In this document: in pieces, positions 27,219 through 37,079 of the stretch
Numbering within the stretch: the first letter of the stretch is position 1
How the letters are laid out: the number at the start of each line of letters is the position of its first letter
Origin: Candidatus Zixiibacteriota bacterium
GTDB lineage: Bacteria > Zixibacteria > MSB-5A5 > GN15 > FEB-12
Direction: 5' to 3'
Length of the DNA stretch: 57,875 nt
Assembly: GCA_024278935.1 (NCBI GenBank)
Contig: JAJRSF010000055.1
Location: 1 to 57,875 of the forward strand
Notes under the pieces: generated by a model
Told to the model about the DNA's origin: nothing
Seen by the model: the letters and a program-made list of their open reading frames with translations, nothing else
Database searches by the model: none
Translations under genes and position numbers: made by a program

Positions 27219-27234
27219 TGTGAAATTTTTCACT
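27219..27234 (+). promoter_or_regulatory. CRP/FNR-superfamily dyad, hydrogenase promoter
   Basis: TGTGA-AATTTT-TCACT, with the inner 14 bases GTGAAA-TT-TTTCAC forming a perfect dyad. The half-sites and the next two bases (TG) match the nap site at 19108-19123. The centre (27226.5) lies about 41 bases upstream of the start site inferred from the -10 at 27256-27261, the class II activator position. Confidence 0.65.
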
Positions 27235-27261
27235 TGACTTATTAAAACTTCATGATACATT
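27234..27261 (+). promoter_or_regulatory. Sigma70-like promoter of the hydrogenase operon
   Basis: -35 TTGACT at 27234-27239 and -10 TACATT at 27256-27261 with a 16-base spacer; transcription would start near 27268, leaving a leader of about 95 bases before hydB. The -35 element abuts the dyad at 27219-27234. Confidence 0.5.
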
Positions 27262-27362
27262 CCAAGTAGATAATAGACAATATAGGATAAGTTTTATAGG
27301 GAAACTGTCGATAAATCAACAAAGTAGAATAACCATATTATAACTCGTTGTGATAGGACAAT

Positions 27363-28529
27363 ATGAGCAAGTTAAAGATCACAAAAGACACAAAGTATAC
27401 CGTTAACAAAGATGCAATCGAATCTTTATTAACAGAACTAAAAAAACAAAAGTTCAAAACAATTGGTCCAATTGTTCGAGATGAGACAATCATCTATGAT
27501 GAATTGGAAAACATCAATGACCTCCCGATTGGACTTACCGATGTCCATGAAGCAGGTTCGTATCGTTTAAAAGAACGTGAAGATAAAGCATTGTTTGGTT
27601 ACAATGTCGGACCTTTTTCGTTTAAGAAATACCTCTTTCCCCCTAAACTGACAATACTCAAATCGAAACGAGTCGATGGGAAGATTAAAATCATCAAAGA
27701 GAATGAATCAGTTGAAAAACTTGCATTCTTTGGTGTGAAACCATGTGAACTTCATGCAATACTCATCCAAGATAAGATTTTTATCGAGGGTGAATATATT
27801 GATAATTATTATAAGAAACAACGTGACTCTCTTTTTATAGTCACAACAAATTGTACCGAAGCCGGTAGTTCTTGTTTTTGTACTTCGACCAAAACTGGAC
27901 CATCTGCTGATAAAGGTTTTGACATTGCCATCACAGAATTACTTGATGGTGACAGACATAATTTTATTATTGAAGCCGGCACAAAAAACGGTCTTAAGAT
28001 ATTAAAAGAATTACCACTTGTAGAAGCATCTAAAAACGATCTTGATACTGCTGAGCAAAAGATTAAATCTGCCAGCGAAAATATGGGTCGGTCACTTGAT
28101 ACTTCTAACTTAGTTGAACTTCTACTAGGTAATCTAAACCATCCCCATTGGGATGACATCGCCAAACGTTGTCTCTCATGTGGAAACTGCACCATGGTCT
28201 GCCCTACCTGTTTCTGTTCGAACATCCAAGATGTAACATCACTCACCGGTGATGAAAACGAAAGGGTTCGTACATGGGATTCCTGTTTTAGCATGGAATA
28301 TTCATATATCCATGGTGGTGCGGTGCGAGCATCGAATAAATCTCGATACCGTCAGTGGATGACTCATAAACTTGCAAGTTGGCAAGAGCAATTTCAAACT
28401 CTTGGGTGCGTAGGATGCGGACGATGTATTGTCTGGTGTCCTGTCGGTATTGATATAACCAAAGAAACGAAAGCTATTTTAAAACAAGTAACTGCTCAAG
28501 CCGAGCAATCAGCCCAGGCGGAGAATTAA
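27363..28529 (+). CDS. hydB: Group 3b NiFe hydrogenase, beta subunit (HydB), 4Fe-4S protein
   Basis: A 388-residue protein of the sulfhydrogenase beta / anaerobic sulfite reductase A family. Two 4Fe-4S motifs lie in the C-terminal third: 'CLSCGNCTMVCPTCFC' from about residue 270 and 'CVGCGRCIVWCPVGID' from about residue 349; 'AFFGVKPCELHAI' in the N-terminal half is characteristic. It carries electrons between the flavin subunit HydG and the NiFe subunits. First gene of a twelve-gene operon reaching to hypE. Confidence 0.92.
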   Translation: MSKLKITKDTKYTVNKDAIESLLTELKKQKFKTIGPIVRDETIIYDELENINDLPIGLTDVHEAGSYRLKEREDKALFGYNVGPFSFKKYLFPPKLTILKSKRVDGKIKIIKENESVEKLAFFGVKPCELHAILIQDKIFIEGEYIDNYYKKQRDSLFIVTTNCTEAGSSCFCTSTKTGPSADKGFDIAITELLDGDRHNFIIEAGTKNGLKILKELPLVEASKNDLDTAEQKIKSASENMGRSLDTSNLVELLLGNLNHPHWDDIAKRCLSCGNCTMVCPTCFCSNIQDVTSLTGDENERVRTWDSCFSMEYSYIHGGAVRASNKSRYRQWMTHKLASWQEQFQTLGCVGCGRCIVWCPVGIDITKETKAILKQVTAQAEQSAQAEN

Positions 28530-28530
28530 T

Positions 28531-28995
28531 ATGAAAAATTTAGAATCATATTTAGCAGATCATCCTTTTTTAAAAGGGATGGGAAAAAAGCATATTGAAC
28601 TGATAGTTGGATGTGCCAAAAATGTGCGGATAAACCCGGGCGAATATTTGTTTCATGAAGGGGATGAAGCTGACCTGTTTTATTTCATCCGCGATGGAAA
28701 ACTCGCAATGGAAGTTTTCCGTCCTCAAAAAGGTAGTATAGTTTTCAACACATTAGGCAATAATGATGTCTTAGGATGGTCATGGTTAGTAGCCCCATAT
28801 ATCAGACATTTTGATTGCCGGGCAATGGATGTTACCCGAGCAATTGCTTTAGATGGAAACTGTTTACGGAAAAAATGTGATGAAGATCACGAGCTTGGTT
28901 ATGATATAATGAAACGATTTGTCAACCTTATGGAAGATGAATTAATGGCATTAAGATTACAACTATTGGATATATATGACACACCTATCAAATAA
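28531..28995 (+). CDS. Stand-alone cyclic-nucleotide-binding-domain protein in the hydrogenase operon
   Basis: A 154-residue cNMP-binding (CAP_ED) beta-barrel domain, with 'INPGEYLFHEGDEADLFYFIRDGKLAMEV' as its clearest segment, followed by a C-helix and no helix-turn-helix. It starts one base after hydB and overlaps hydG by 20 bases, so it is made together with the hydrogenase. Without a DNA-binding domain it cannot be the activator at the nap/hyd dyads. A role in tuning the enzyme or its assembly in response to a nucleotide or redox signal is inference. Ligand-contact residues of classic CRP are not obvious, so it may bind something else. Confidence 0.85.
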   Translation: MKNLESYLADHPFLKGMGKKHIELIVGCAKNVRINPGEYLFHEGDEADLFYFIRDGKLAMEVFRPQKGSIVFNTLGNNDVLGWSWLVAPYIRHFDCRAMDVTRAIALDGNCLRKKCDEDHELGYDIMKRFVNLMEDELMALRLQLLDIYDTPIK

Positions 28996-29845
28996 CAAAC
29001 CAGTCGATACTCAGATTACAAACGCTGCATTTATTCCTGAAATGTTTGTAATAAAAAAAATTCGAAAAGAAACAGAAGATACTTTCACTATTGAACTCGC
29101 AGCTGAAAATGGTGAGACATCTTTTGAGTTTTTGCCGGGGCAGTTTAATATGCTCTATGTACACGGATGCGGAGAAGTGCCTATCTCTATATGTGGCGAT
29201 CCGAATAGACCTAATAAACTTTTTCACACAATTAGAATGGTTGGCGATGTCACCCGAGCAATCAGGCGGCTAAAAGTTGGCGATATGCTAGGCGTGCGAG
29301 GTCCTTACGGTAAAGAATGGCCGATTGAAAAAGCAGAAGGTAAAGATATCGTTATAGTTGCCGGCGGAATTGGCTTAGCACCGCTTCGTCCGGTTGTATA
29401 TCATATTTTAAATAACCGTGAAAAGTATAAACGGATTTCGATTTTATATGGTACACGTATGCCATCAGATATTATTTTCAACAAAGAATTAGAATCTTTG
29501 CGTGGTCGATTTGATATTGACCTCTATGTCACTGTCGATCGTGCCGATCAAAAATGGATGGGCAATGTTGGCGTTGTAACAACTCTCATTAAAAACAGCA
29601 ACTTTGATCCAGAAAATACAACAGCATTTTTATGCGGTCCTGAAATTATGATGCGTTACACCGCCATTGCCTGCCAACAGCAAGGTCTTGCCCCTGAGAA
29701 CATTTTTGTTTCTCTTGAGCGTAATATGAAATGTGGCGTCGGCTTATGCGGACATTGTCAGTACACCGGAAAAATAATTTGTAAAGATGGCCCGGTGTTT
29801 AACTACGACACGGTTAAAGATTTAATTAAGAAGAGGGAGATCTAA
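28976..29845 (+). CDS. hydG: Group 3b NiFe hydrogenase, gamma subunit (HydG), flavin/NAD(P) subunit
   Basis: A 289-residue ferredoxin-NADP-reductase-type protein: the flavin domain has '[11 protein letters not shown]', the nucleotide domain has '[16 protein letters not shown]' and '[12 protein letters not shown]', and the C-terminus has a 2Fe-2S motif '[12 protein letters not shown]...C'. It exchanges electrons with NAD(P)(H) for the hydrogenase. The start lies inside the cyclic-nucleotide-domain gene (20-base overlap). hydD follows after one base. Confidence 0.93.
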   Translation: MTHLSNNKPVDTQITNAAFIPEMFVIKKIRKETEDTFTIELAAENGETSFEFLPGQFNMLYVHGCGEVPISICGDPNRPNKLFHTIRMVGDVTRAIRRLKVGDMLGVRGPYGKEWPIEKAEGKDIVIVAGGIGLAPLRPVVYHILNNREKYKRISILYGTRMPSDIIFNKELESLRGRFDIDLYVTVDRADQKWMGNVGVVTTLIKNSNFDPENTTAFLCGPEIMMRYTAIACQQQGLAPENIFVSLERNMKCGVGLCGHCQYTGKIICKDGPVFNYDTVKDLIKKREI

Positions 29846-29846
29846 G

Positions 29847-30635
29847 ATGCCTTTGAACACACCAAGTAAACCAAAATTGGCAGTATGGAAATTTGCATCA
29901 TGCGATGGATGCCAGCTATCTCTTCTTGATTGCGAAGATGCTTTACTGGCAATCGCTGACAATATTCAAATAGCTTCATTCCCCGAAGCATCTCGTGCCG
30001 TTTTACGAGGACCTTATGAAATATCACTTGTAGAAGGTTCGATTACTTCAGAACATGATGCCGAACGGATTCATAAAATTCGCAGACTGTCGAAAACGCT
30101 TATTACTATCGGAGCATGTGCAACATCGGGTGGTATTCAAGCCTTAAAAAACTTCAAAGATGTAAACGATTTTGTTAATATCGTCTATGCTAAGCCAGAA
30201 TATATTTCTTCATTAAAGAATTCAACACCAATAGCAGATCATGTAAAAGTTGATTTTGAACTTCGTGGTTGTCCAATCAACAAAGATGCTTTGGTTGAAG
30301 TTTGTAATGCATATCTGAATCGACGTAAACCTAATATCCCAACCTATTCCGTATGTATGGAATGTAAACGTCGGGGAAATATCTGCGTTATGACATCCAA
30401 AGGGATCCCATGTCTTGGACCGGTTACCCACGCAGGTTGCGATGCTATCTGCCCTGCCTATAATCGGGGATGTTATAGTTGCTTTGGTCCATCTGAAGAC
30501 CCTAATGTAAAAGCATTAAGTAATCAGTTTGAAAAAATGGGCATGTCCAAAGATGAGCTTATTAGATTATACCGCGGTATAAATGCCAACGCTGAAGAAT
30601 TTAAAAATGAAAGTATCTTCCATGAGCAAAAGTAA
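29847..30635 (+). CDS. hydD: Group 3b NiFe hydrogenase, small subunit (HydD)
   Basis: A 262-residue small subunit without a signal peptide, so cytoplasmic. '[15 protein letters not shown]' supplies the proximal-cluster CxxC, '[15 protein letters not shown]' and '[14 protein letters not shown]' are the next ligands, and the C-terminal part has '[12 protein letters not shown]' and '[18 protein letters not shown]' for further Fe-S clusters. GGGAG lies before the start. It transfers electrons between the active-site subunit HydA and HydB. Confidence 0.94.
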   Translation: MPLNTPSKPKLAVWKFASCDGCQLSLLDCEDALLAIADNIQIASFPEASRAVLRGPYEISLVEGSITSEHDAERIHKIRRLSKTLITIGACATSGGIQALKNFKDVNDFVNIVYAKPEYISSLKNSTPIADHVKVDFELRGCPINKDALVEVCNAYLNRRKPNIPTYSVCMECKRRGNICVMTSKGIPCLGPVTHAGCDAICPAYNRGCYSCFGPSEDPNVKALSNQFEKMGMSKDELIRLYRGINANAEEFKNESIFHEQK

Positions 30636-31920
30636 AACAAAAATTATAAATGTTGACTACCTTGCCAGAGTTGAAGGTGAAGGTTCTCTCTATTTGAAAA
30701 TAAAAAATGATAAAGTTGAAGATATCAAATTTAAGATATTTGAACCACCTCGGTTTTTTGAAGCATTTTTAAGAGAACGTCATTACTCCGAAGCTCCAGA
30801 CATTACTGCTCGTATCTGCGGTATCTGTCCTATCGCATACCAGATGGGTGCGGTGCATGCGATGGAAAATGCACTCGGCGTTTCACTTGATGATGATTTA
30901 CGAGACTTACGCCGTCTAATCTATTGTGGTGAGTGGATTGAAAGTCATGTGCTGCATGTCTACATGCTGCACGCTCCTGATTTTCTTGGTTATCAAGATG
31001 CTATTCAAATGGCTAAAGATCATCCCGATGTTGTAAACGATGGATTACGATTGAAAAAAATTGGTAACGAAATCGTTACTCTTTTAGGTGGTCGTGAAAT
31101 TCATCCTATCAATGTTAAAGTCGGTGGGTTTTATAAACTGCCTTCAAAAAGTGATTTCCATTCCCTTCTTGAAAATCTTCGATGGGCTCGAACTGCTGCT
31201 CATAATATGATAAAATTGACAGCATCACTTGAGTTTCCAAAGTTTGAACAAGACTATGAATTTGTCGCACTCAGACATCCTGATGAATACCCATTCAATG
31301 AAGGACGACTTGTATCTAACAGAGGTTTAGATATTGATGTTACCGACTTTGAAAAACATTTTGAGGAAGAACAAGTTGAACATTCTACCTCACTTCATTG
31401 TAAACTAAAAGAACGTGGCAAATATAAAGTCGGACCTCTCGCACGTTACTCATTGAACTTTGATAAGTTTTCACCTGAAGTTCAAAAAGCTGCCAAAGAT
31501 GCAGGACTCAAAGAAGAATGCTATAATCCATTTAAGAGTATTCTCGTTCGTTCAGTTGAAACACTACACGCCGTCAACGAGGCAATTCGGATAATTGAGA
31601 ATTACAAAGAACCTAAAAAACCGGGTATCGAAATCAATCCGAAAGAGAGCGTTGGCTATGGATGTACCGAAGCACCTCGCGGTATTTGCTACCATCGTTA
31701 TAATCTTGATTCAAACGGTTTGATAACCGATGCCAATATAGTTCCGCCAACATCGCAGAACCAAGGTTCTATTGAGTCTGATTTACGTGAGTTGATTCCA
31801 TTGATTATAAATTTACCAGATGATGAGATCACTTGGAAATGCGAACAAGCCATACGAAATTATGACCCATGTATTTCCTGCTCATGTCACTTCTTAAAAG
31901 TCACTATCGACCGAGGATAA
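30622..31920 (+). CDS. hydA: Group 3b NiFe hydrogenase, large catalytic subunit (HydA)
   Basis: A 432-residue NiFe large subunit. The N-terminal NiFe motif is '[19 protein letters not shown]' (RxCGxC, with Tyr where many groups have His, as I recall for other group 3b enzymes), and the C-terminal motif is 'DPCISCSCH' followed by a nine-residue tail 'FLKVTIDRG' that the maturation protease would cut off. Start 30622 gives 'MSKSKTK' and overlaps hydD by 14 bases; an ATG at 30607 is possible. Both nickel ligands of the C-terminal motif are cysteine, not selenocysteine. It catalyses reversible H2 oxidation coupled to NAD(P). Confidence 0.95.
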   Translation: MSKSKTKIINVDYLARVEGEGSLYLKIKNDKVEDIKFKIFEPPRFFEAFLRERHYSEAPDITARICGICPIAYQMGAVHAMENALGVSLDDDLRDLRRLIYCGEWIESHVLHVYMLHAPDFLGYQDAIQMAKDHPDVVNDGLRLKKIGNEIVTLLGGREIHPINVKVGGFYKLPSKSDFHSLLENLRWARTAAHNMIKLTASLEFPKFEQDYEFVALRHPDEYPFNEGRLVSNRGLDIDVTDFEKHFEEEQVEHSTSLHCKLKERGKYKVGPLARYSLNFDKFSPEVQKAAKDAGLKEECYNPFKSILVRSVETLHAVNEAIRIIENYKEPKKPGIEINPKESVGYGCTEAPRGICYHRYNLDSNGLITDANIVPPTSQNQGSIESDLRELIPLIINLPDDEITWKCEQAIRNYDPCISCSCHFLKVTIDRG

Positions 31921-31921
31921 G

Positions 31922-32389
31922 ATGTCACTCCTTATCATTGGTATAGGTAACGAATTTCGTTCAGATGATGCTGTCGGCTTGGAAATAGCCGACAGTTTGT
32001 CTGAGTGCAATTGTGAAAACTGCACTGTGCAAAGGTCATCGGGTGAAGGTATCGCCTTGATAAATATGTGGGAAGATTTCGACCATGTGATTTTAATCGA
32101 TGCCGTCAAATCAGAGAGCGATGCAGGAACTATTCACGAAATTGACATTCCAAAAAATAATTTAGAACCTGACCTGTTTCAAACTTCATCACATCTTTTT
32201 GCTCTCCCCGAAGCTGTGCGACTCGCTAAAGAAGTTGATAAACTCCCTAAGACAATGCAAGTTTATGGTATTGAAGGAAAAAACTTTGAGTATGGTGTTG
32301 AGCTCACCCCGGAAATTGAGTCCGCAAAATTTAAGTTAATTCAAATATTAAAAGCTGACATAGAAAAATTTAACTCGTATACTTCGTAA
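31922..32389 (+). CDS. Hydrogenase maturation protease (HyaD/HoxW family)
   Basis: A 155-residue M52-type endopeptidase: 'IIGIGNEFRSDDAVG' supplies the first nickel-sensing acid, 'HVILIDAV' the second, and 'SSHLFALPEAVRLA' the conserved His. It trims the C-terminal tail of HydA after nickel insertion, consistent with the tail seen there. It starts one base after hydA, with GAGGA just upstream. Confidence 0.92.
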   Translation: MSLLIIGIGNEFRSDDAVGLEIADSLSECNCENCTVQRSSGEGIALINMWEDFDHVILIDAVKSESDAGTIHEIDIPKNNLEPDLFQTSSHLFALPEAVRLAKEVDKLPKTMQVYGIEGKNFEYGVELTPEIESAKFKLIQILKADIEKFNSYTS

Positions 32390-32733
32390 TGCATGAACTT
32401 TCGATAGCATCATCTATTGTTAAAACTGTCTTACAGGAAATCGACACTCGCGACCTTAAAACAGTTACCAAAATTGGATTGCGAATCGGTGTCTTAACCG
32501 ATATCGTACCTGACTCACTTCAGTTTGGCTTCAAAGCTATAACCAAAGACAGTGTTTTAGCAGACACAGATCTACTTATTGAAACGATACCTGTTAAAGG
32601 CTCATGCAAAGAATGCCATTCTGATTTTGAAGTTGTCGAGTTTGTTTTTATCTGCCCGAGTTGTTCATCAAATAAAATTGATATGAATCAAGGCAACGAA
32701 CTTGAAATTGCATATATTGAAGCAGAAGATTAA
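32389..32733 (+). CDS. hypA: HypA, nickel-delivery protein
   Basis: A 114-residue protein beginning 'MHELSIASSIV', whose Met-His binds nickel, with a zinc site of four cysteines ('CKECHSDF' and 'CPSCSS'). It inserts nickel into HydA together with HypB. The start overlaps the protease stop by one base (TAATG). Confidence 0.95.
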   Translation: MHELSIASSIVKTVLQEIDTRDLKTVTKIGLRIGVLTDIVPDSLQFGFKAITKDSVLADTDLLIETIPVKGSCKECHSDFEVVEFVFICPSCSSNKIDMNQGNELEIAYIEAED

Positions 32734-32744
32734 GAGGAGCTTTT

Positions 32745-33413
32745 ATGCCTGAAAAAATTGCTATTGAGAAAAAAGTACTTTCAGAAAATGATAAACTAGC
32801 ACAAGAACTACGAGAGAAATTTACCGCCCATAATATCTTTGTCATAAATCTAGTCAGTTCACCCGGGTCGGGTAAAACATCTCTGCTTGAAAAAACTTTG
32901 GAAAAGCTACATGACAAGCTCAGCATCGCTTTAGTTGCCGGAGATGTTCAAACGGAAAATGATGCCGACCGTCTTATCAGAGCAGGCGGAAAAATGGTTC
33001 GCCCGATTGTTACCGGCGGAAGTTGCCATCTTGATGCCAGTATGATTTTAAAATCTATCGAGCAGTTTGATCTAGAGACTATTGATCTTTTTGTGATTGA
33101 AAATGTCGGCAACTTGGTATGTCCATCCAGTTATGATTTGGGTGAGGATATGAAAGTTGTTTTAATAAGCACAGCCGAAGGTGACGATAAACCGCTCAAA
33201 TATCCGGCTATGTTTCGAAAATCATCAGTAATGGTTGTCAACAAAACTGACCTACTTGGTTTTTCTGATTTTGAATTACACACAGTAAAAGAAAATGCAA
33301 AACAGATAAACGGACAGATTGATATTATTGAACTCTCATGTCGTACCGGTGATGGTTTGCCAAAATGGTTTGATTGGTTAACCGAACAAGTAGCTTTGAA
33401 AAAAAACGAATAA
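32745..33413 (+). CDS. hypB: HypB, nickel-insertion GTPase
   Basis: A 222-residue GTPase: P-loop 'VSSPGSGKTSLLEKTL', 'GDVQTENDADRL', the metal-site region 'TGGSCHLDA', 'ENVGNLVCPSSYDLG' and 'VNKTDLL'. It lacks the N-terminal His-rich nickel-storage stretch found in some HypB proteins. AGGAG precedes the ATG. It works with HypA. Confidence 0.96.
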   Translation: MPEKIAIEKKVLSENDKLAQELREKFTAHNIFVINLVSSPGSGKTSLLEKTLEKLHDKLSIALVAGDVQTENDADRLIRAGGKMVRPIVTGGSCHLDASMILKSIEQFDLETIDLFVIENVGNLVCPSSYDLGEDMKVVLISTAEGDDKPLKYPAMFRKSSVMVVNKTDLLGFSDFELHTVKENAKQINGQIDIIELSCRTGDGLPKWFDWLTEQVALKKNE

Positions 33414-33423
33414 AAATTCAGAC

Positions 33424-35685
33424 ATGTGTATCAAAAGAGAAAAAATTGTCATAAGCGGTATTGTACAAGGAGTTGGTTTTCGACCAACGGTATACCGTCT
33501 TGCCAAAGAACTTTCTCTTTCAGGTTTTGTCAGCAATAATGCTTGTGGCGTCCATATAGAAATTGAGGGTGAGAATTCTCAACTAGAAAAATTCCACAAC
33601 CGTCTGCAGTCTGCACCTCCCCCGTTATCAAAAATTAAAAATTATGCAGTCGATATAATTCCTATTCGCAAAGATTCCAAATTTGAAATACAATTAAGCA
33701 AACATAACACGCCCCCAACAGCCTTAATCTCTCCTGACATTGCAACCTGTGACGATTGTCTACGAGAAATGTTTGACCCAAATGATCGTCGCTATTTATA
33801 TCCGTTTATAAACTGCACCAACTGTGGACCTCGTTTTACGATTTTGAAATCTATTCCGTATGACCGAGCCTTAACATCGATGTCGTCATTTCCGTTATGC
33901 CCTCAATGCCAATCAGAATATGACAACCCCACAGACCGTCGTTTCCACGCGCAACCAAATGCATGTGCTGTATGCGGTCCTCAACTATCACTACACGATG
34001 GTACAACGATTATCAATTCAGAAAATATGATTGCTGATGTTATCAAATATTTACAAGAAGGAAAAATAGGAGCAATAAAAGGTATCGGCGGATTTCATCT
34101 TGCGGTAGACCCATCTAATATAAAAGCTACCGAAACTCTACGTGTGCGAAAAGGACGAGCGGAAAAACCGTTTGCTTTGATGGCAAAAGATATACAAACG
34201 ATAAAAAAGTATTGCTATCTTTCTGAAGAAGAGATTGAATTACTGACAAGTTATAAACGCCCGATTGTACTACTGAAGAAAAAAGAAAACTGCACTCTTC
34301 CTGAAAACATCGCTCCTCACAATCAACACCTTGGCTTGATGCTTGCTTACTCACCTGTGCATCATCTGTTATTACAATCAGAATTTGACTGCCTTGTGAT
34401 GACCTCGGCTAATTTATCTGAAGAACCTATTGTCATTGACAACCAAGAAGCTATTGACAGATTAACAGGTATAGCCGATTTTTTTCTGCTTCATAATCGT
34501 GAGATTCTCAAACGATGCGACGACTCTATTGTAAGAGTGCTTGATAATAAGACGCAAATAATAAGACGTTCTCGGGGTTATGTTCCACTTCCTAATTTTA
34601 TCAATGATAAAATCACACATAGTGTACTTGCTGTTGGTGGTGAATTAAAAAATTCGATCGCACTATCCCGCGATGATACAGTTTTTCTGAGCCAGTACAT
34701 AGGTGATTTAGACAATCCAAAAGCATATGATTTTTTTGAAGAAACAATTTCCCACTTTTCTAAAATTCTTGAGATCAAACCAAACTATATCGCTTATGAT
34801 ATGCATCCCGAATATCTCTCGACAAAATGGGCAAAAAGTCAAGACCTCCCTAGTGTGGCAGTACAGCATCACCATGCCCATATGGTTTCTGTTATGGCAG
34901 AGAATAATTATTACGACAAAGCAATAGGCATAATTTTAGATGGTACCGGATACGGCACCGATGGAACTATCTGGGGTGGCGAAGTTTTAGTTGGCGATGC
35001 ATTGTCAGTTGAGCGATTTTCTTTTCTCAAACAAGTTAGATTACCGGGTGGAACTGCAGCAATCAAAGAACCATGGCGAATGGCGTTAGCGTATTTACAT
35101 GCTACCTATCGGAACGATATTCCGAATGACTTACCTTTTATGCGATCTTTAGATAAAAACAAAATTGACATAGTCTACCAGATGATTGATAAACAAATAA
35201 ACTCACCGTTCACCTCTAGCTGTGGTCGTTTGTTTGATGCTGTTTCTGCTCTGCTTAATATACGGCAAACTATTAACTATGATGCCCAGGCTGCTATCGA
35301 GCTTGAAGCAATTGCTACAACAGGAGCTGTTCCAACCATAACTCCTATAACTATAAACGGAACTTTCATTGACACAACTGAATTGATTCGTAACATCGTT
35401 AATATGATTTTAGATAATAAACCAACTGCTGATATCGCACTATACTTCCACTATCAACTTGCTGAATATTTTATCGCGGCAGCAATATCTGCCAAAGAAA
35501 AGTATGCACTCAACAGAGTTGCTTTAAGCGGTGGAGTTTACCAAAATAAAATCTTCTATACACAGATGTTAAAACGTTTACAAGATGAAAATTTTTCAGT
35601 ACTTATACATACAGAACTGCCAACCAACGATGGCGGACTTGCATTAGGGCAAATTATAATTGCCGATGCTTTGATAAATGCCTAA
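33424..35685 (+). CDS. hypF: HypF, carbamoyltransferase for cyanide ligand synthesis
   Basis: A 753-residue protein of full family length, with domains in order: acylphosphatase ('GIVQGVGFRPTVYRLA'), two C4 zinc fingers ('CDDCLREMF', 'CTNCGPRF', 'CPQCQSEY', 'CAVCGPQL'), a YrdC-like domain ('GKIGAIKGIGGFHLAVD', 'KPFALMAK') and a Kae1-like domain with the metal-binding 'VQHHHAHM' and 'ILDGTGYGTDGTIWGGE'. It makes the carbamoyl group that HypE turns into cyanide for the NiFe site. Confidence 0.96.
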   Translation: MCIKREKIVISGIVQGVGFRPTVYRLAKELSLSGFVSNNACGVHIEIEGENSQLEKFHNRLQSAPPPLSKIKNYAVDIIPIRKDSKFEIQLSKHNTPPTALISPDIATCDDCLREMFDPNDRRYLYPFINCTNCGPRFTILKSIPYDRALTSMSSFPLCPQCQSEYDNPTDRRFHAQPNACAVCGPQLSLHDGTTIINSENMIADVIKYLQEGKIGAIKGIGGFHLAVDPSNIKATETLRVRKGRAEKPFALMAKDIQTIKKYCYLSEEEIELLTSYKRPIVLLKKKENCTLPENIAPHNQHLGLMLAYSPVHHLLLQSEFDCLVMTSANLSEEPIVIDNQEAIDRLTGIADFFLLHNREILKRCDDSIVRVLDNKTQIIRRSRGYVPLPNFINDKITHSVLAVGGELKNSIALSRDDTVFLSQYIGDLDNPKAYDFFEETISHFSKILEIKPNYIAYDMHPEYLSTKWAKSQDLPSVAVQHHHAHMVSVMAENNYYDKAIGIILDGTGYGTDGTIWGGEVLVGDALSVERFSFLKQVRLPGGTAAIKEPWRMALAYLHATYRNDIPNDLPFMRSLDKNKIDIVYQMIDKQINSPFTSSCGRLFDAVSALLNIRQTINYDAQAAIELEAIATTGAVPTITPITINGTFIDTTELIRNIVNMILDNKPTADIALYFHYQLAEYFIAAAISAKEKYALNRVALSGGVYQNKIFYTQMLKRLQDENFSVLIHTELPTNDGGLALGQIIIADALINA

Positions 35686-35701
35686 AAGAAAGAAGTTTAA
35701 T

Positions 35702-35980
35702 ATGTGTTCGGCGATTCCCGGAAAAGTTATTGAACTATACGATAAGAACTCTATGCTCATGGGTAAAATTGATTACGCCGGAACAATCAAAGAAGCCTGC
35801 CTTGCTTATGTCCCTGAAGTTGCGGTCGGACAGTATGTCATTGTGCATGCTGGGTTTGCTCTAAATATTATCAATGAAGAAGAAGCGAAAAAAACTTTTG
35901 CACTCTGGGATGAAATGACTGCTAAAGCAGAAAGTGAAGGGCTGGATATTTTTGGTATGCCCTTAAAGGATAAAAAGTAA
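35702..35980 (+). CDS. hypC: HypC/HupF chaperone
   Basis: A 92-residue HypC with the required N-terminal Cys2 ('MCSAIPGKVIEL') and 'YVIVHAGFALNIINEEEA'. It carries the Fe(CN)2CO unit with HypD to the large subunit. The start at 35702 is chosen because Cys must be residue 2; the open frame reaches upstream to 35678, inside hypF. Confidence 0.95.
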   Translation: MCSAIPGKVIELYDKNSMLMGKIDYAGTIKEACLAYVPEVAVGQYVIVHAGFALNIINEEEAKKTFALWDEMTAKAESEGLDIFGMPLKDKK

Positions 35981-35983
35981 ATC

Positions 35984-37078
35984 ATGAGGTATCTCGATGA
36001 ATTCCGTGACCCAAAAATTGCCAAAAAAATTGTCGAAGAGATTCACACTGCCACTACCAAAGACTGGGGTATTATGGAAGTATGCGGTGGGCAGACTCAT
36101 TCGATAATGAAACATGGAATCGACCAGCTTATACCAAAGCAGATTGAATTGGTACATGGTCCCGGTTGTCCGGTCTGCGTGACACCTCTTGAGAAAATTG
36201 ACAAAGCTTTAGCAATTGCATCACGAGATGACGTGATATTTACATCGTTTGGTGATATGCTTCGTGTACCAGGTTCTAAAAAAGATTTGTTTATGGTTAA
36301 ATCAGAAGGCGGCGATGTTCGCATAGTCTATTCCCCTCTTGATGCTTTAAAAATTGCCAAAGAGAACCCAAATAAAAAAGTTGTATTTTTTGCCGTTGGT
36401 TTTGAAACAACCGCACCTCTCACTGCCATGGCAGCATGGCAAGCTAAAGAACAAGGAATCAATAATTTTTCACTTTTAGTTTCTCATGTACTCGTACCTC
36501 CTGCAATAATTGCTCTACAGAGTTCAACAGAAAATAGGGTTAATGGCTACCTTGCGGCAGGTCATGTTTGTGCGGTCATGGGTCTCGAAGAATACTACCC
36601 GCTCGCTGAAAAATATAAACTTCCGATTGTTGCAACAGGCTTTGAACCAGTTGATATTCTTGAAGGAATTCTTATGGTTGTTAAACAACTTGAATCAGGA
36701 AAATATGAAGTCGAAAACCAATATGCCAGAGTCGTAAATAGTGAAGGCGACCGCCCTGCTATGGATATTATCAATAAAGTATTTCAAGTCTCTGATCAAA
36801 AATGGCGTGGCATCGGTCTTATCCCAAATTCGGGGTTAACACTTACCGATGAAATGTCTCTATATGATTCTGAAAAAGTTTTTGACATTGCTGATATAAA
36901 AGTTGATGAGCCAAAAGAATGTATATCCGGCGTAATTTTACAAGGGTTAAAAAAACCAAACCAATGTCCTGAGTTTGGAAAGAAATGTACGCCTAAAAAT
37001 CCACTTGGTGCTACGATGGTCTCATCGGAAGGTGCCTGTGCTGCTTACTACGCCTACCATAGACGGGAGAATGTATAA
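35984..37078 (+). CDS. hypD: HypD, Fe(CN)2CO assembly scaffold
   Basis: A 364-residue protein with the HypD motifs '[15 protein letters not shown]', '[12 protein letters not shown]' (redox CxxC), '[14 protein letters not shown]' and the C-terminal cluster cysteines in '[16 protein letters not shown]' and 'EGACAAYY'. It assembles the iron-diatomic centre with HypC and HypE. hypC precedes it by 3 bases and hypE follows after one. Confidence 0.96.
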   Translation: MRYLDEFRDPKIAKKIVEEIHTATTKDWGIMEVCGGQTHSIMKHGIDQLIPKQIELVHGPGCPVCVTPLEKIDKALAIASRDDVIFTSFGDMLRVPGSKKDLFMVKSEGGDVRIVYSPLDALKIAKENPNKKVVFFAVGFETTAPLTAMAAWQAKEQGINNFSLLVSHVLVPPAIIALQSSTENRVNGYLAAGHVCAVMGLEEYYPLAEKYKLPIVATGFEPVDILEGILMVVKQLESGKYEVENQYARVVNSEGDRPAMDIINKVFQVSDQKWRGIGLIPNSGLTLTDEMSLYDSEKVFDIADIKVDEPKECISGVILQGLKKPNQCPEFGKKCTPKNPLGATMVSSEGACAAYYAYHRRENV

Positions 37079-37079
37079 G

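Larger units (their letters stand above)
26893..27362. promoter_or_regulatory. Hydrogenase operon promoter region (470-base gap)
   Basis: No gene is visible. The useful elements are in the last 150 bases: a CRP/FNR-type dyad at 27219-27234 and a promoter-like TTGACT/TACATT pair at 27234-27261. The stretch 26893-27200 is AT-rich and shows no convincing structure. Confidence 0.6.

Noticed and set aside
28531-28995. CRP-like protein as the activator of the nap and hyd dyads
   Set aside because: The protein ends after the C-helix and lacks a helix-turn-helix domain.
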